Of a DNA stretch of 50,086 nucleotides, positions 29,041 through 36,855 are shown in pieces (the stretch's first letter is position 1; each line of letters opens with the position of its first letter). The stretch spans positions 1 to 50,086 of the forward strand of contig DAIDGS010000188.1 in assembly GCA_027459845.1 (NCBI GenBank), given 5' to 3'. Under the pieces are notes generated by a model. The model saw only the letters and a program-made list of their open reading frames with translations, was not told the DNA's origin and made no database searches. The position numbers and the translations under genes are program-made. This DNA is from Vulcanimicrobiota bacterium. Its GTDB lineage: Bacteria > Vulcanimicrobiota > Vulcanimicrobiia > Vulcanimicrobiales > Vulcanimicrobiaceae.

Positions 29041-29618
29041 CCTTCGCCACGCTGAGCGAACGCGTCCGCGCGCATCTCGGACAATCCCATCGCTACGCGC
29101 ATACCGTCCGGGTGGCACGCTGCGCCGACGTACTGGCGCAGCGCCACCGGCTCGATGGGCGCGCCGCGCGCACCGCCGGGATGCTGCACGACGTGGCGCG
29201 GCTCTACTCGGCGGAACGGCTGATCGCGGAGTGCGAGGCGCGCGCCATGTCGATCGATGCGTTCGAACGCGCGCATCCGATCGTACTGCACGCGCGGCTC
29301 GGCGCCGCCATCGCGCGCGAATCCTTCGGCATCCGCGACGCAGCGGTGCTCTCGGCAATCGAAAAGCACACCCTCGGGGCGGCGGCGATGCAGCCGCTCG
29401 ACTGCGTGCTGTACCTGGCCGATGGCTTGGAGCCCAAGCGCAACTTTGCGGAACGCGAGGCGCTTTGGGAGTTAGCGCAGCGCGACTTGGCAGCGGCGAC
29501 GGCCGCACTGCTGCGCGCGACGGTGGCGTGGATGACCGACAAGGGAATGGAGGTTGCGCCGCAAACGCTGGCGGCGATCCACGGTCTTTCCCGGGAGGTT
29601 TGGGTATCCGCGAGTTAA
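29037..29618 (+). CDS. yqeK: HD-domain bis(5'-nucleosyl)-tetraphosphatase (YqeK)
   Basis: A 193-residue HD-domain protein. SHRYAHTVRVARCADVLA, AGMLHDVARLYS (the HD pair), HPIVLHARLGAAIARE, AIEKHTLGAAAM and LDCVLYLADGLEPKRNF are the YqeK pattern. YqeK symmetrically hydrolyses diadenosine tetraphosphate, a stress alarmone. The GTG at 29037 overlaps the rimI TGA. Placement immediately before rsfS is the classical yqeK-rsfS order. Confidence 0.88.
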   Translation: MTFATLSERVRAHLGQSHRYAHTVRVARCADVLAQRHRLDGRAARTAGMLHDVARLYSAERLIAECEARAMSIDAFERAHPIVLHARLGAAIARESFGIRDAAVLSAIEKHTLGAAAMQPLDCVLYLADGLEPKRNFAEREALWELAQRDLAAATAALLRATVAWMTDKGMEVAPQTLAAIHGLSREVWVSAS

Positions 29619-29947
29619 TCGAGGTCGTGCGCGAGGCCGCGCTCGACAAAAAGGGTGAGGATTTGAGCGTCATCGACGTTCACGGGCGCACGATCCTTGC
29701 CGACGCCTTCGTCCTGGTGACGGGGCGCTCACGCATTCAGGTGCGCGCCATCGCCGACGCCGTCGTCGAAGCGGTCAAACGCGAAGGGCACCCGGTCGCA
29801 CGGATCGAGGGCGAGAGCGACGGGACCTGGATCCTGATCGACCTGGGCAGCGCAATCGTCAACGTCTTCACGCCGGAGCAGCGCCAGTTCTACAACCTCG
29901 AACGGCTGTGGTCCGAAGTTGCCAAGCGCACGGAAGCGGCAACATGA
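29600..29947 (+). CDS. rsfS: Ribosome silencing factor RsfS
   Basis: A 115-residue protein. ELIEVVREAALDKKGEDLSVIDV, ADAFVLVTGRSRIQVRAIADAV, RIEGESDGTWILIDLGSAIVNVF and FYNLERLW match RsfS (Iojap), which binds uL14 on the 50S subunit and blocks joining in starvation. The start is uncertain. TTG 29600 lies one base after GGGAGG, too close for an ideal ribosome-binding site, while an ATC at 29606 lies seven bases after it. Either way the gene overlaps yqeK by 13-19 bases. The stop overlaps the next ATG. Confidence 0.9.
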   Translation: MGIRELIEVVREAALDKKGEDLSVIDVHGRTILADAFVLVTGRSRIQVRAIADAVVEAVKREGHPVARIEGESDGTWILIDLGSAIVNVFTPEQRQFYNLERLWSEVAKRTEAAT

Positions 29948-30099
29948 GCCGCAAGCGCCCCCAACGCCACCTCACGCGGGCGGCGCGCGCCCGCCGCGAG
30001 TTCTGGAAGCGCCTGGGCGTCTGGGTCTTCCTGATGATTTTCGCCTTCAGCGTGGTCGGCGGTTTGATCGTCCTGGGCACCTCGCTGGCAGCTCGCTAA
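29944..30099 (+). CDS. Small single-pass membrane protein
   Basis: A 51-residue protein starting at ATG 29944, overlapping the rsfS TGA by 4 bases. The N-terminal 28 residues are strongly basic (SRKRPQRHLTRAARARREFWK), followed by one hydrophobic helix (LGVWVFLMIFAFSVVGGLIVLG), giving a cytoplasmic basic tail and a single membrane span. No family recognised. The tight coupling with rsfS supports that it is translated. Its basic tail could touch RNA or phospholipid, but no function can be assigned. Confidence 0.6.
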   Translation: MSRKRPQRHLTRAARARREFWKRLGVWVFLMIFAFSVVGGLIVLGTSLAAR

Positions 30100-30134
30100 G
30101 CCAGGTAGAGGTCCGACCAGGCGAGCGTCCAACA

Positions 30135-30152
30135 GCCCTCTACACGGAGGGT
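30135..30152 (+). promoter_or_regulatory. Hairpin covering the carbonic anhydrase ribosome-binding site
   Basis: CCCTC (30136-30140) can pair with GAGGG (30147-30151) across a 6-base loop, with a flanking G-T pair, so the GGAGG Shine-Dalgarno of the gene starting at 30159 is within the stem. It could damp translation. The stem is short and may occur by chance. Confidence 0.3.
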
Positions 30153-30158
30153 TATCGC

Positions 30159-30863
30159 ATGAACAACGATCGCAATTTCGACCATCACCTCACGCGCGGT
30201 ACGTTCTTCGTCGGAGTCGCGGCGCTCGGTGCGGCGGTCGTCGGCGAAGGAGCCGTCGCGAGAGCCGCTAATGCGTCGGCAGCCATGACGCCTGATGCTG
30301 CACTGCACCGCTTGATGGACGCCAACGCCGCGTTCGTTCGCACGGGGGGGCCGAGCCGCGGCCAGAGCGTGGCCGAACGCACCGCGCTCGCCAGCGGCCA
30401 ACACCCATTTGCCGCAATCCTGACCTGCGCCGACTCGCGCACCGCGCCGGAGATATTCTTCCACCAAGGTCTGGGCGACATCTTCGTGGTGCGGGTCGCC
30501 GGCAACGTGGCGACGACCACCGAGGTCGCCAGCCTCGAGTACGCCGCCGCGGTGCTCAAGACGCCGCTGGTCTTGGTGGTCGGCCACACGGCGTGCGGCG
30601 CCGTCGGCGCCGGGATCGGGTTGGTCGAGGGCAAGCACTTTCCGGGTGAAATCGGCAAGCTGGCGGCGCTGATCGAGCCGGCTGCCAAGCACACCAAGGG
30701 CGAGGCGGGCGACTGGCAGCAGAACGCGATGAAGGCCAACGTCGGGATGAGCGTCGCGGCGCTCAGGCGCTCGAGCGTGCTCGCGGACCTCGAGAAATCC
30801 GGGGAGCTGAAGATCGCCGGGGCCTTCTACGACCTCGCAACCGGGAAGGTAAGCGCGCTCTAG
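30159..30863 (+). CDS. Secreted beta-class carbonic anhydrase
   Basis: A 234-residue protein. The first 36 residues form an export signal with a hydrophobic core (GTFFVGVAALGAAVVG) and AVARA-type cleavage site. The mature part is a beta-carbonic anhydrase: LTCADSRTAPE supplies Cys90, Asp92 and Arg94, and GHTACGA supplies His143 and Cys146, the zinc ligands and the Asp/Arg dyad. It hydrates CO2 to bicarbonate, here in the periplasm or outside the membrane. ATG 30159 has GGAGG eight bases upstream. A weak hairpin follows the stop. Confidence 0.92.
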   Translation: MNNDRNFDHHLTRGTFFVGVAALGAAVVGEGAVARAANASAAMTPDAALHRLMDANAAFVRTGGPSRGQSVAERTALASGQHPFAAILTCADSRTAPEIFFHQGLGDIFVVRVAGNVATTTEVASLEYAAAVLKTPLVLVVGHTACGAVGAGIGLVEGKHFPGEIGKLAALIEPAAKHTKGEAGDWQQNAMKANVGMSVAALRRSSVLADLEKSGELKIAGAFYDLATGKVSAL

Positions 30864-30871
30864 CGCACCCC

Positions 30872-30897
30872 GCCGCCGGGATTCACCCACCGGCGGC
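30872..30897 (+). terminator. Possible terminator after the carbonic anhydrase gene
   Basis: GCCGCCGG and CCGGCGGC form an 8-pair stem with a 10-base loop nine bases after the stop. Only TTC follows, so the U-tract is poor; it may stall or protect the transcript end. Confidence 0.35.
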
Positions 30898-30912
30898 TTC
30901 TGGGTAGGTGCT

Positions 30913-30924
30913 ATTGTCGACAAT
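30913..30924. promoter_or_regulatory. Candidate GntR/FCD operator upstream of the aminotransferase
   Basis: ATTGTCGACAAT is a perfect 12-base palindrome ending 15 bases before the aminotransferase ATG. It has the layout of FCD-subfamily GntR sites such as ATTGTATACAAT. A GntR/FCD regulator is encoded 3 kb away in the same catabolic unit. Assignment is inference. Confidence 0.4.
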
Positions 30925-30939
30925 GTGCAATACCGGCGC

Positions 30940-32271
30940 ATGCATACCGCCACCGATGACCTTGCCGCGCTCCACGCGCGCTACGTCCTGACGCCCTGGG
31001 TCCCCCAGGCCGGCCGCACGTCGCCGACCATCGTCCGCGGCGAGGGGTGTCGCCTCTACGACGATCGCGGTCAAAGCTACCTCGACTTCTCGGCCGGGCT
31101 GGTCGCGGTCAATCTTGGCCACGGCCATGCCGGCGTCGCCGATGCCATCGGCGCCCAGGCGCGCCGGTTGGCCTATGCCGCGCCGAGCTTGAATCACGAC
31201 GTGCGCGCCGAGCTGGCGCATGCAATCGCCGCCATCGCTCCCTGGGGCCCAGAGGGGTGCCGTATCTTCTTCACGACCGGCGGCGGTGAAGCCAACGAAG
31301 ACGCCATCAAGTTCGCGCGCGCGCTGACCGGCCGCCATAAGGTTCTCGCGGGCTACCGTTCCTTTCACGGCTCGGCACCCGGCGCCGGAACGCTCACCGG
31401 CGAGAACCGCCGCTGGCCGAACGAGCCCGGCATTCCGGGCGTGGTGCACTTCTTCACGCCCTTTCCGTATCGCAGCCCGTTCTTCACGCGCGATCCGGCC
31501 GAAGAGTGCGCGCGCGCGCTCGCGCACGTCGAAGACGTCCTTACCTACGAAGGGCGCGATCGGGTCGCCGCGCTGCTGATCGAGCCGATCGTCGGCTCCA
31601 ACGGCGTCGTACTCTATCCCGAGGGGTACCTCGCGGGCTTGCGCGAGATATGCAGCCGTCACGGCATCCTGCTGATCTTCGACGAGGTGATGACCGGCTT
31701 CGGCCGCACCGGCGCCGCCTTTGCGGCGCAGCGCTTCGGCGTGACGCCCGATCTCTTCACGTTTGCCAAGGCGGTGACGTCGGCGTACGTTCCGCTCGGC
31801 GGCGTCGCGGTACGCGAGGAGTTGGCGGCGCACTTCGATAGCCATCCGCTACCGAGCGGACACACGTTTAGCGGACATCCGCTGGCGATGGCGGCCGGCC
31901 TCGCCGCGCTGCGCGCGTATGCGAGCGAGGGCCTCTTCGAACGCGCGAACCGGGTGGGCGAGTGGCTGCGCGCCCGCTTCGACGCGCTCGCCCGCGCGCA
32001 TCCGATGCTCGGCGAGGTGCGCGGCAGCGGTGCCTTCTTCGGACTCGAACTGGTCGCCGATCGCGAGACACGCGCGCCGTTGGTCGCCTGGCAAGGCGCG
32101 GCCAACCTCAACGCGCTGGTGGCCGATCTGCTGCGACGCGGACTCTACGTCTACGCGCGCTACAACGTGATCATCGTCGCACCGCCGCTCACGATCTCGC
32201 CCGAAGAGATCGACCACGCCGGCGCGATCCTCGACGATGCGTTCACCGCCTACCGCAAGGAGCATGCTTGA
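30940..32271 (+). CDS. Class III PLP aminotransferase (omega-amino acid: taurine/beta-alanine type)
   Basis: A 443-residue aminotransferase. LDFSAGLVAVNLGHGH, FFTTGGGEANEDAIKFAR, YRSFHGSAPGAGTLTG, LIFDEVMTGFGRTGA and FAKAVTSAYVPLGG (PLP Lys277), then HTFSGHPLAMAAGL, are class III hallmarks. The stretch around EPGIPGVVHFFTPFPYRSPFF most resembles taurine:2-oxoglutarate and beta-alanine aminotransferases. Paired with an MmsA-type dehydrogenase, beta-alanine or 3-aminoisobutyrate is the more likely substrate. I chose ATG 30940; a GTG at 30925 would add five residues. The stop precedes the mmsA ATG by one base. Confidence 0.85.
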   Translation: MHTATDDLAALHARYVLTPWVPQAGRTSPTIVRGEGCRLYDDRGQSYLDFSAGLVAVNLGHGHAGVADAIGAQARRLAYAAPSLNHDVRAELAHAIAAIAPWGPEGCRIFFTTGGGEANEDAIKFARALTGRHKVLAGYRSFHGSAPGAGTLTGENRRWPNEPGIPGVVHFFTPFPYRSPFFTRDPAEECARALAHVEDVLTYEGRDRVAALLIEPIVGSNGVVLYPEGYLAGLREICSRHGILLIFDEVMTGFGRTGAAFAAQRFGVTPDLFTFAKAVTSAYVPLGGVAVREELAAHFDSHPLPSGHTFSGHPLAMAAGLAALRAYASEGLFERANRVGEWLRARFDALARAHPMLGEVRGSGAFFGLELVADRETRAPLVAWQGAANLNALVADLLRRGLYVYARYNVIIVAPPLTISPEEIDHAGAILDDAFTAYRKEHA

Positions 32272-32272
32272 G

Positions 32273-33655
32273 ATGAAGCTCACGGTCCACGATCCCGCCA
32301 CCGGCGAGTGCCTCGGCGACGTCCCGACCGCCACCCCGACCGACGTCGATCGCGTCGTCGCCGTCGCTGCGGCGGCCTACCCCGGTTGGTCGGCCGTTCC
32401 CGTGGTCGAACGCGCGCGCCTGATGTTTCGCTACGCCGACGCCCTCGAGCGCGCGCACGAAGAGCTGGCGATCTCGGTGTCGCGGGAGAACGGCAAGACG
32501 ATCGCCGACGCCCGCGCCGAGGTGCGGCGCGGCATCGAAGCCGTCGAGTTTGCGTGCGGCATGCCGACGCTGATGATGGGCGACGCCCTCGCCGACATCG
32601 CGCGCGGCGTCGACTGCGCGTCGTTCCGCGCGCCGCTCGGCGTCTGCGTCGGCATCACGCCCTTCAACTTTCCGGCGATGATCCCGCTGTGGATGATTCC
32701 GATCGCGCTCGCCGCCGGCAACACCTTCGTCCTCAAGCCGTCGCCGCAAACGCCGCTGACCGCGGAGATTCTGGCGCGCATCGCGCGCGAGTGCCGCTTT
32801 CCGGCCGGCATTCTCAACGTCGTGCACGGCGGCATCGAGGTGAGTGAAGCACTCATCGACCATCCGCAGGTCGCGGCCGTTTCGTTCGTCGGGTCCACGC
32901 CGGTCGCACGCGCCGTGCAGCAGCGCGCGGTCGCGGCCCACAAGCGCGTGCAGGCGCTGGGTGGTGCGAAGAACTTCCTGATCGTCATGCCCGACGGCGT
33001 CGACGCCTCGATCGACGCCATCGTCGCCTCGGCATTCGGCGGCGCCGGGCAGCGCTGTTTGGCGGGTTCGGTCGCGATCGCAGTCGGCGACGCGGGGGAT
33101 CGGCTCGCCGCCGGTTTGGTCGCGGCGGTCGCGCAACTGCGCCTGGGACCCGGCGTCGACGAAGCTACCGACATGGGTCCGGTCGTCAGTGCGGCCGCGC
33201 GCGCGCGCGTCGCCGGATACGTGGAACGCGCGCGCGCAGCCGGTGCCTCGCTCATCGCGGGCGGTGACGACGCTCCGACCGGCGGCGCCTTTCTACGACC
33301 GACGATCTTCGATCGCGTCGATCCCGTCAGCGAACTGGCCACCGAGGAGATCTTCGGGCCGGTGCTCGCGATCGTGCGCGTGGCCACGCTCGAGGACGCG
33401 ATTGCGCTCGCCAATGCCTCGCGCTACGGCAACGCGTCGTCGATTTTTACCCGTAGCGGCGGCGCGGCGCGCACCTTCGCGCGCGCCATCGACGTCGGCA
33501 TGATCGGCGTGAACATCGGGGTTGCGGCGCCGATGGCGTTCTTCCCGTTCGGCGGCGTCAAGGAGTCGATCTTCGGCGACCTGCGCGCACACGGCCGCGA
33601 CGCGGTCGCGTTTTACACGCAGCAGCGCGTCGTCATCAGTCGCTGGCCGAGCTGA
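32273..33655 (+). CDS. mmsA: CoA-acylating (methyl)malonate-semialdehyde dehydrogenase
   Basis: A 460-residue aldehyde dehydrogenase. ITPFNFPAMIPLWMIPIALA, VLKPSPQTPLTA, SFVGSTPVARAV, QALGGAKNFLIVMPD and AFGGAGQRCLAGS (catalytic Cys262) are the MmsA signature, as is the ending FPFGGVKESIFGDLRAHGRDAVAFYTQ. MmsA-type enzymes convert malonate or methylmalonate semialdehyde to acetyl- or propionyl-CoA with CO2 release, the step after the upstream transaminase. ATG 32273 has AAGGAG ten bases upstream; ATG 32264 is less likely because it almost touches that site. The 3' end overlaps the convergent GntR gene by 20 bases. Confidence 0.85.
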   Translation: MKLTVHDPATGECLGDVPTATPTDVDRVVAVAAAAYPGWSAVPVVERARLMFRYADALERAHEELAISVSRENGKTIADARAEVRRGIEAVEFACGMPTLMMGDALADIARGVDCASFRAPLGVCVGITPFNFPAMIPLWMIPIALAAGNTFVLKPSPQTPLTAEILARIARECRFPAGILNVVHGGIEVSEALIDHPQVAAVSFVGSTPVARAVQQRAVAAHKRVQALGGAKNFLIVMPDGVDASIDAIVASAFGGAGQRCLAGSVAIAVGDAGDRLAAGLVAAVAQLRLGPGVDEATDMGPVVSAAARARVAGYVERARAAGASLIAGGDDAPTGGAFLRPTIFDRVDPVSELATEEIFGPVLAIVRVATLEDAIALANASRYGNASSIFTRSGGAARTFARAIDVGMIGVNIGVAAPMAFFPFGGVKESIFGDLRAHGRDAVAFYTQQRVVISRWPS

Positions 33656-34313
33656 GATTCTCGGGCGGAAGAGCAACCAGCGCTTCGTCGAGCCCGTGGC
33701 GGATGTGGGCGTCGAGGATCTCTTGCGCGCGCACGGCGTTGCCGTCCCTAATCGCCGCCAGCAGGCCGCGATGTTCGTCGGCGAGGTCTTCGGCCCGGCG
33801 ATAGTGCTTGCTGGTCACGCGAATGTATAGACGAAACTGATTGAGTAACCCATCGAAGCTGCGCAGCAGTACGGCGTTGTCGGTCAGGGCGACCAGCGCG
33901 CGGTGCATCGCGAGGTCGGCGGCAACTGCCGCGCGCGCATCGCCGCGCTGCAACGCCGCGGCAATACGCTCGACGTGCGACCGCAGCGCCTCGATGGCGT
34001 CCGGCGCCGAGGCCTGGCACAGCCGCACGATCGCAAAGCGTTCGAGCGCGAGCCGCACGTCGAGCAGATCCCGCAAGCGCTTGCGCCGCAGCGGCACGAC
34101 GATCGCCCCGCGATAGGGCACCATTTCGACCAGCCCCTCCTCGCTCAAACGCAGCAGCGCCTCGCGTACGGGACTGCGACTGACGCCGAGTTCGCGGGCG
34201 ATCTCGAGTTCGATCAAGCGCGCCCCGGGCTCAACCTCGCCGATCGCGATCCGATCGCGCAGCACGTCGGCAACGCGTTCGGTGGTCGAGGCCCGCGACA
34301 GCTCGCCGCTCAT
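33636..34313 (-). CDS. GntR-family transcriptional regulator, FCD subfamily
   Basis: A 225-residue regulator. The winged helix at residues about 10-75 includes ERVADVLRDRIAIGEVEPGARL and ELGVSRSPVREALLRLSEEGLV; the helical FCD effector domain follows (RDLLDVRLALERFAI, DLAMHRALVALTDNAVL, DEHRGLLAAIRDGNA). These regulators usually repress nearby catabolic genes until the substrate or its product binds. ATG 34313 overlaps the permease TGA, so permease and regulator are one unit. Palindromes at 30913 and 35711 flank the unit and are candidate operators. Confidence 0.9.
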   Translation of the reverse strand: MSGELSRASTTERVADVLRDRIAIGEVEPGARLIELEIARELGVSRSPVREALLRLSEEGLVEMVPYRGAIVVPLRRKRLRDLLDVRLALERFAIVRLCQASAPDAIEALRSHVERIAAALQRGDARAAVAADLAMHRALVALTDNAVLLRSFDGLLNQFRLYIRVTSKHYRRAEDLADEHRGLLAAIRDGNAVRAQEILDAHIRHGLDEALVALPPENLSSASD

Positions 34314-35668
34314 GCCGGCTCGACGCGACGCCGGCGGCGCGCGAACCACCACGCGCCGATGGCGAGGTAGGCGACGAACTCGCAGGCGTACCAACGCTGC
34401 GGGGGCGGCGGCACCGGATAGACCAGCGTCACCGCTGGGACGATCAACAGGACGACGGCGACCACCGCAACCGCACCGTCGACGAAGCGCAACTCGCCCA
34501 GGCGTCGCACGTACACCAGCGCGGCGAACGAGATGACGGCATAGATGACGATGAACCCGAACGAGCTCAGGGTACCGCAATCGTTGAAAACGTCGATTGG
34601 ATGAACGCCGAACAGCAGTGCCGCCACAGCAATCAGCGTCGTCACCGCGACGATCGCGCTGACGGCGACGTGCGGCGTGCCGTGGCGCGGCTCGATCTTA
34701 CCCAGCGCCGGCGGAAAGAGTCGGGCGCCGGCCATTGCGTAGAGAATGCGCCCCGACGCCGTCACGCAGGCGAGGCACACCGAAAACGCGCTGCACAGCG
34801 CGCCGAGGGTAATCGGGATGCGCAGATACCCGGCGTGAAAAAGCGTGGCGAGGTCGCCGAGCGGCGAGTCGGCGGCCGCCAACGACTTACCGCTACCGGC
34901 GAAGCCGAGAATTTCGGCATAGGTGGTCACGATAAAGAACAGGCTTGCCAGCGCGACGCTCCATAGCACGGCGCGCGGAATCGTGACCAGCGGGCGACTG
35001 GCTTCGGCGCCGAAGGCGGTGGCGCTCTCGAACCCGACCAAGCTAAAGACGGCGGTGGCAATCGCAAGGCCCCAGTTGGGAATGCCGCCGGTCACGCGCA
35101 ACTCGCCGGGATCGATGCTCCAGCCGTGCTTGGCCAAGATCGTGACGACGATCCCGAGGATGATCGTCACCGAGATCGCTTCGAGCACCAGCATGACGAT
35201 CGCGGAAACCTGCACGCCACGAAAGGCAGCTTGCCAGCAGATCGCGGCGATGACGACGACGGTGCCGAGATGCAGCAGCAGCGAGCCGGAGACGCCCAGC
35301 GCCCCGAGCAAAAGCTCCACGAAAAGCGCCATCGCGCCGAGCACGGCGGCCGCAACAAAGACGTACGACCACAGCAGGATCCAGCCGGCGAGCGCGCCGG
35401 GGAGCGGGCCGAGGTTGGCGGCCGCGTACTCGTACATCGAGCCCGCGCCGGTCGAGCGTCGCGCGAACTGGTTGATGTTCAGCGCAACGAACGTGAGCAT
35501 GACCCCGCCAAAGACGTAGGCCAGCCACGTGCCGTTGCCGGCGTTGGCGAACATGAACGGCGCGATCAGCACCGGGGTCATGCTCGGCCCGATCAGGGCA
35601 ATCGAGGTCGCCAGCACTTCGACGAAGGAGAGCGACCCGCTTCGGAGTTGCGCGGGTTGGTCCATCAT
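34310..35668 (-). CDS. APC-superfamily amino acid permease
   Basis: A 452-residue transporter with 12 predicted helices. VEVLATSIALIGPSMTP and the GAGSMYEYAAANLGPLPGALAGW region are the conserved TM1 and TM2-3 blocks of the APC family; VGFESATAFGAEASRP is the TM6-loop motif. It probably imports the amino compound degraded by the adjacent aminotransferase and dehydrogenase. The start is ATG 35668 (or the second Met at 35665). It is co-transcribed with the GntR gene by a 4-base overlap. Its promoter must lie in the 134 bases shared with the divergent TPM gene. Confidence 0.88.
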   Translation of the reverse strand: MMDQPAQLRSGSLSFVEVLATSIALIGPSMTPVLIAPFMFANAGNGTWLAYVFGGVMLTFVALNINQFARRSTGAGSMYEYAAANLGPLPGALAGWILLWSYVFVAAAVLGAMALFVELLLGALGVSGSLLLHLGTVVVIAAICWQAAFRGVQVSAIVMLVLEAISVTIILGIVVTILAKHGWSIDPGELRVTGGIPNWGLAIATAVFSLVGFESATAFGAEASRPLVTIPRAVLWSVALASLFFIVTTYAEILGFAGSGKSLAAADSPLGDLATLFHAGYLRIPITLGALCSAFSVCLACVTASGRILYAMAGARLFPPALGKIEPRHGTPHVAVSAIVAVTTLIAVAALLFGVHPIDVFNDCGTLSSFGFIVIYAVISFAALVYVRRLGELRFVDGAVAVVAVVLLIVPAVTLVYPVPPPPQRWYACEFVAYLAIGAWWFARRRRRVEPA

Positions 35669-35710
35669 CGCGGAAGTGCGCGCCCGCGCGCCAAGTTCCT
35701 ATGGAGCGGG

Positions 35711-35748
35711 CCGACAACTCCGGGGCACCCGCTTGTCGGCCGGCGACA
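35711..35748. promoter_or_regulatory. Nested inverted repeats between the permease and TPM genes
   Basis: CCGACAA (35711-35717) and TTGTCGG (35733-35739) are exact inverted copies 15 bases apart; a second overlapping pair is TGTCG (35734-35738) and CGACA (35744-35748). The arms share the TTGTCG core of the palindrome at 30913, so they may be another site for the linked GntR regulator. Alternatively they form a hairpin in either transcript. Confidence 0.35.
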
Positions 35749-35802
35749 GCGAAACATCGCGCCGGGAGCGTGGTAGCATGGCTTCGGAGGAACACAGACC
35801 GC

Positions 35803-36855
35803 ATGCATCGACTCATCGCCGCCGGAACGCTCGCGTTCGCGTTCGCAGCGGTGGCCGTCCCGGCCGCCGCCCAGAGTTTCGTCCAGGATCAGGCCGGCAT
35901 GTTCTCGGCCGCGACCGTCGCGCGCCTGAACACGCGCATCGGCAACTTCAACGCGCAGACCGGCAAGGAGATCGTCGTGATGACGGTACCCTCGCTCAAC
36001 GGCGCGCCGATCGCCACCGCCGCGCAGACCGCATTTGCGCAAGCGCATATCAACGGTATCCTGATCTTCATCGCGCGCGACGATCGCCAAGACATCATCG
36101 TGCCCGGCACCGCCGAGGTGCGTAGCGGCTGGTTCGGCGGGAGCGTCTTGAGCGACGTCCGCACCGGCATGGAGCAAGCCTTCAAGGCCGAGAACTACGA
36201 CGCCGGCATCACCGGCGCGGTCGGCGGTTTGCTGGACATCTATCGCCAGCATCTCGGCAGCCTCAGCGGCGCCCGCGGCGGCGGCAGCGCGCTCGCACCG
36301 CAAATGCAGGGAACGCCGGCGCAATCGACGGGAGGCTTTCATCTGAGCATGTTTTGGTGGATCGTCCTGATCGTGGTCGGCTTCCTGATCGTGCGCTCGC
36401 TCATGCGCGCGGCAGCGATGCAGCGCATGGCCGGCGGCGCCCCCGGGGCGCCGGGAACACCGGGTGCACCGGGCGTGCCACCCGCCGGGCCCGGCTACGG
36501 CCCCGGGTATGGCCCGGGTTACTACGGCGGCGGTGGGGGCAGCTTTTGGAGCGGCCTGCTCGGCGGACTGGGCGGTGCCTGGCTCGGGAGCGAGATGTTC
36601 GGAAATCGTGGCGGCGGCACCATGCTCGATCCCGGAAATGCCGGCATGCTCGGGGGCGGTGGAAACGCCGGCGGCTGGGGCGGCGGTGACGCGGGCGGCT
36701 GGGCCAACGACGCGGGCCAAGCCGACATGGGCGGCGCCAGCGCCGGCGACTGGAGCGGCGGCGGTTTCGGGGATGCCGGTGGCGGTGGTTTCGGCGGCGG
36801 CGGCTTCGGTGGCGGCGGCGACTTCGGCGGGGGTGATTCCGGAGGCGGCTGGTGA
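35803..36855 (+). CDS. TPM-domain secreted/membrane protein with glycine-rich tail (YgcG-like)
   Basis: A 350-residue protein. Signal peptide at residues 1-23 (FAAVAVPAAAQS cleavage region). The TPM domain (about 24-150) has FVQDQAGMFSA, VARLNTRIGNFNAQTGKEIVV, GILIFIARDDRQDIIVPG and AGITGAVGGLLDIYRQH. One membrane helix follows (MFWWIVLIVVGFLIVRSLM, about 185-205), then a ~145-residue Gly-rich, mostly uncharged tail made of GGG, GYGPGY and GGGFGGGG runs. TPM proteins (YgcG, TLP18.3) act in membrane-protein quality control or phosphatase-like roles, but bacterial function is poorly defined. GGAGG lies 11 bases upstream of ATG 35803. The stop overlaps the next gene. Confidence 0.8.
   Translation: MHRLIAAGTLAFAFAAVAVPAAAQSFVQDQAGMFSAATVARLNTRIGNFNAQTGKEIVVMTVPSLNGAPIATAAQTAFAQAHINGILIFIARDDRQDIIVPGTAEVRSGWFGGSVLSDVRTGMEQAFKAENYDAGITGAVGGLLDIYRQHLGSLSGARGGGSALAPQMQGTPAQSTGGFHLSMFWWIVLIVVGFLIVRSLMRAAAMQRMAGGAPGAPGTPGAPGVPPAGPGYGPGYGPGYYGGGGGSFWSGLLGGLGGAWLGSEMFGNRGGGTMLDPGNAGMLGGGGNAGGWGGGDAGGWANDAGQADMGGASAGDWSGGGFGDAGGGGFGGGGFGGGGDFGGGDSGGGW

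Noticed and set aside
36480-36855. Glycine-codon repeats (GGC/GGT runs) as a DNA repeat array
   Set aside because: They encode the Gly-rich tail of the TPM protein in frame and have no regular DNA unit.
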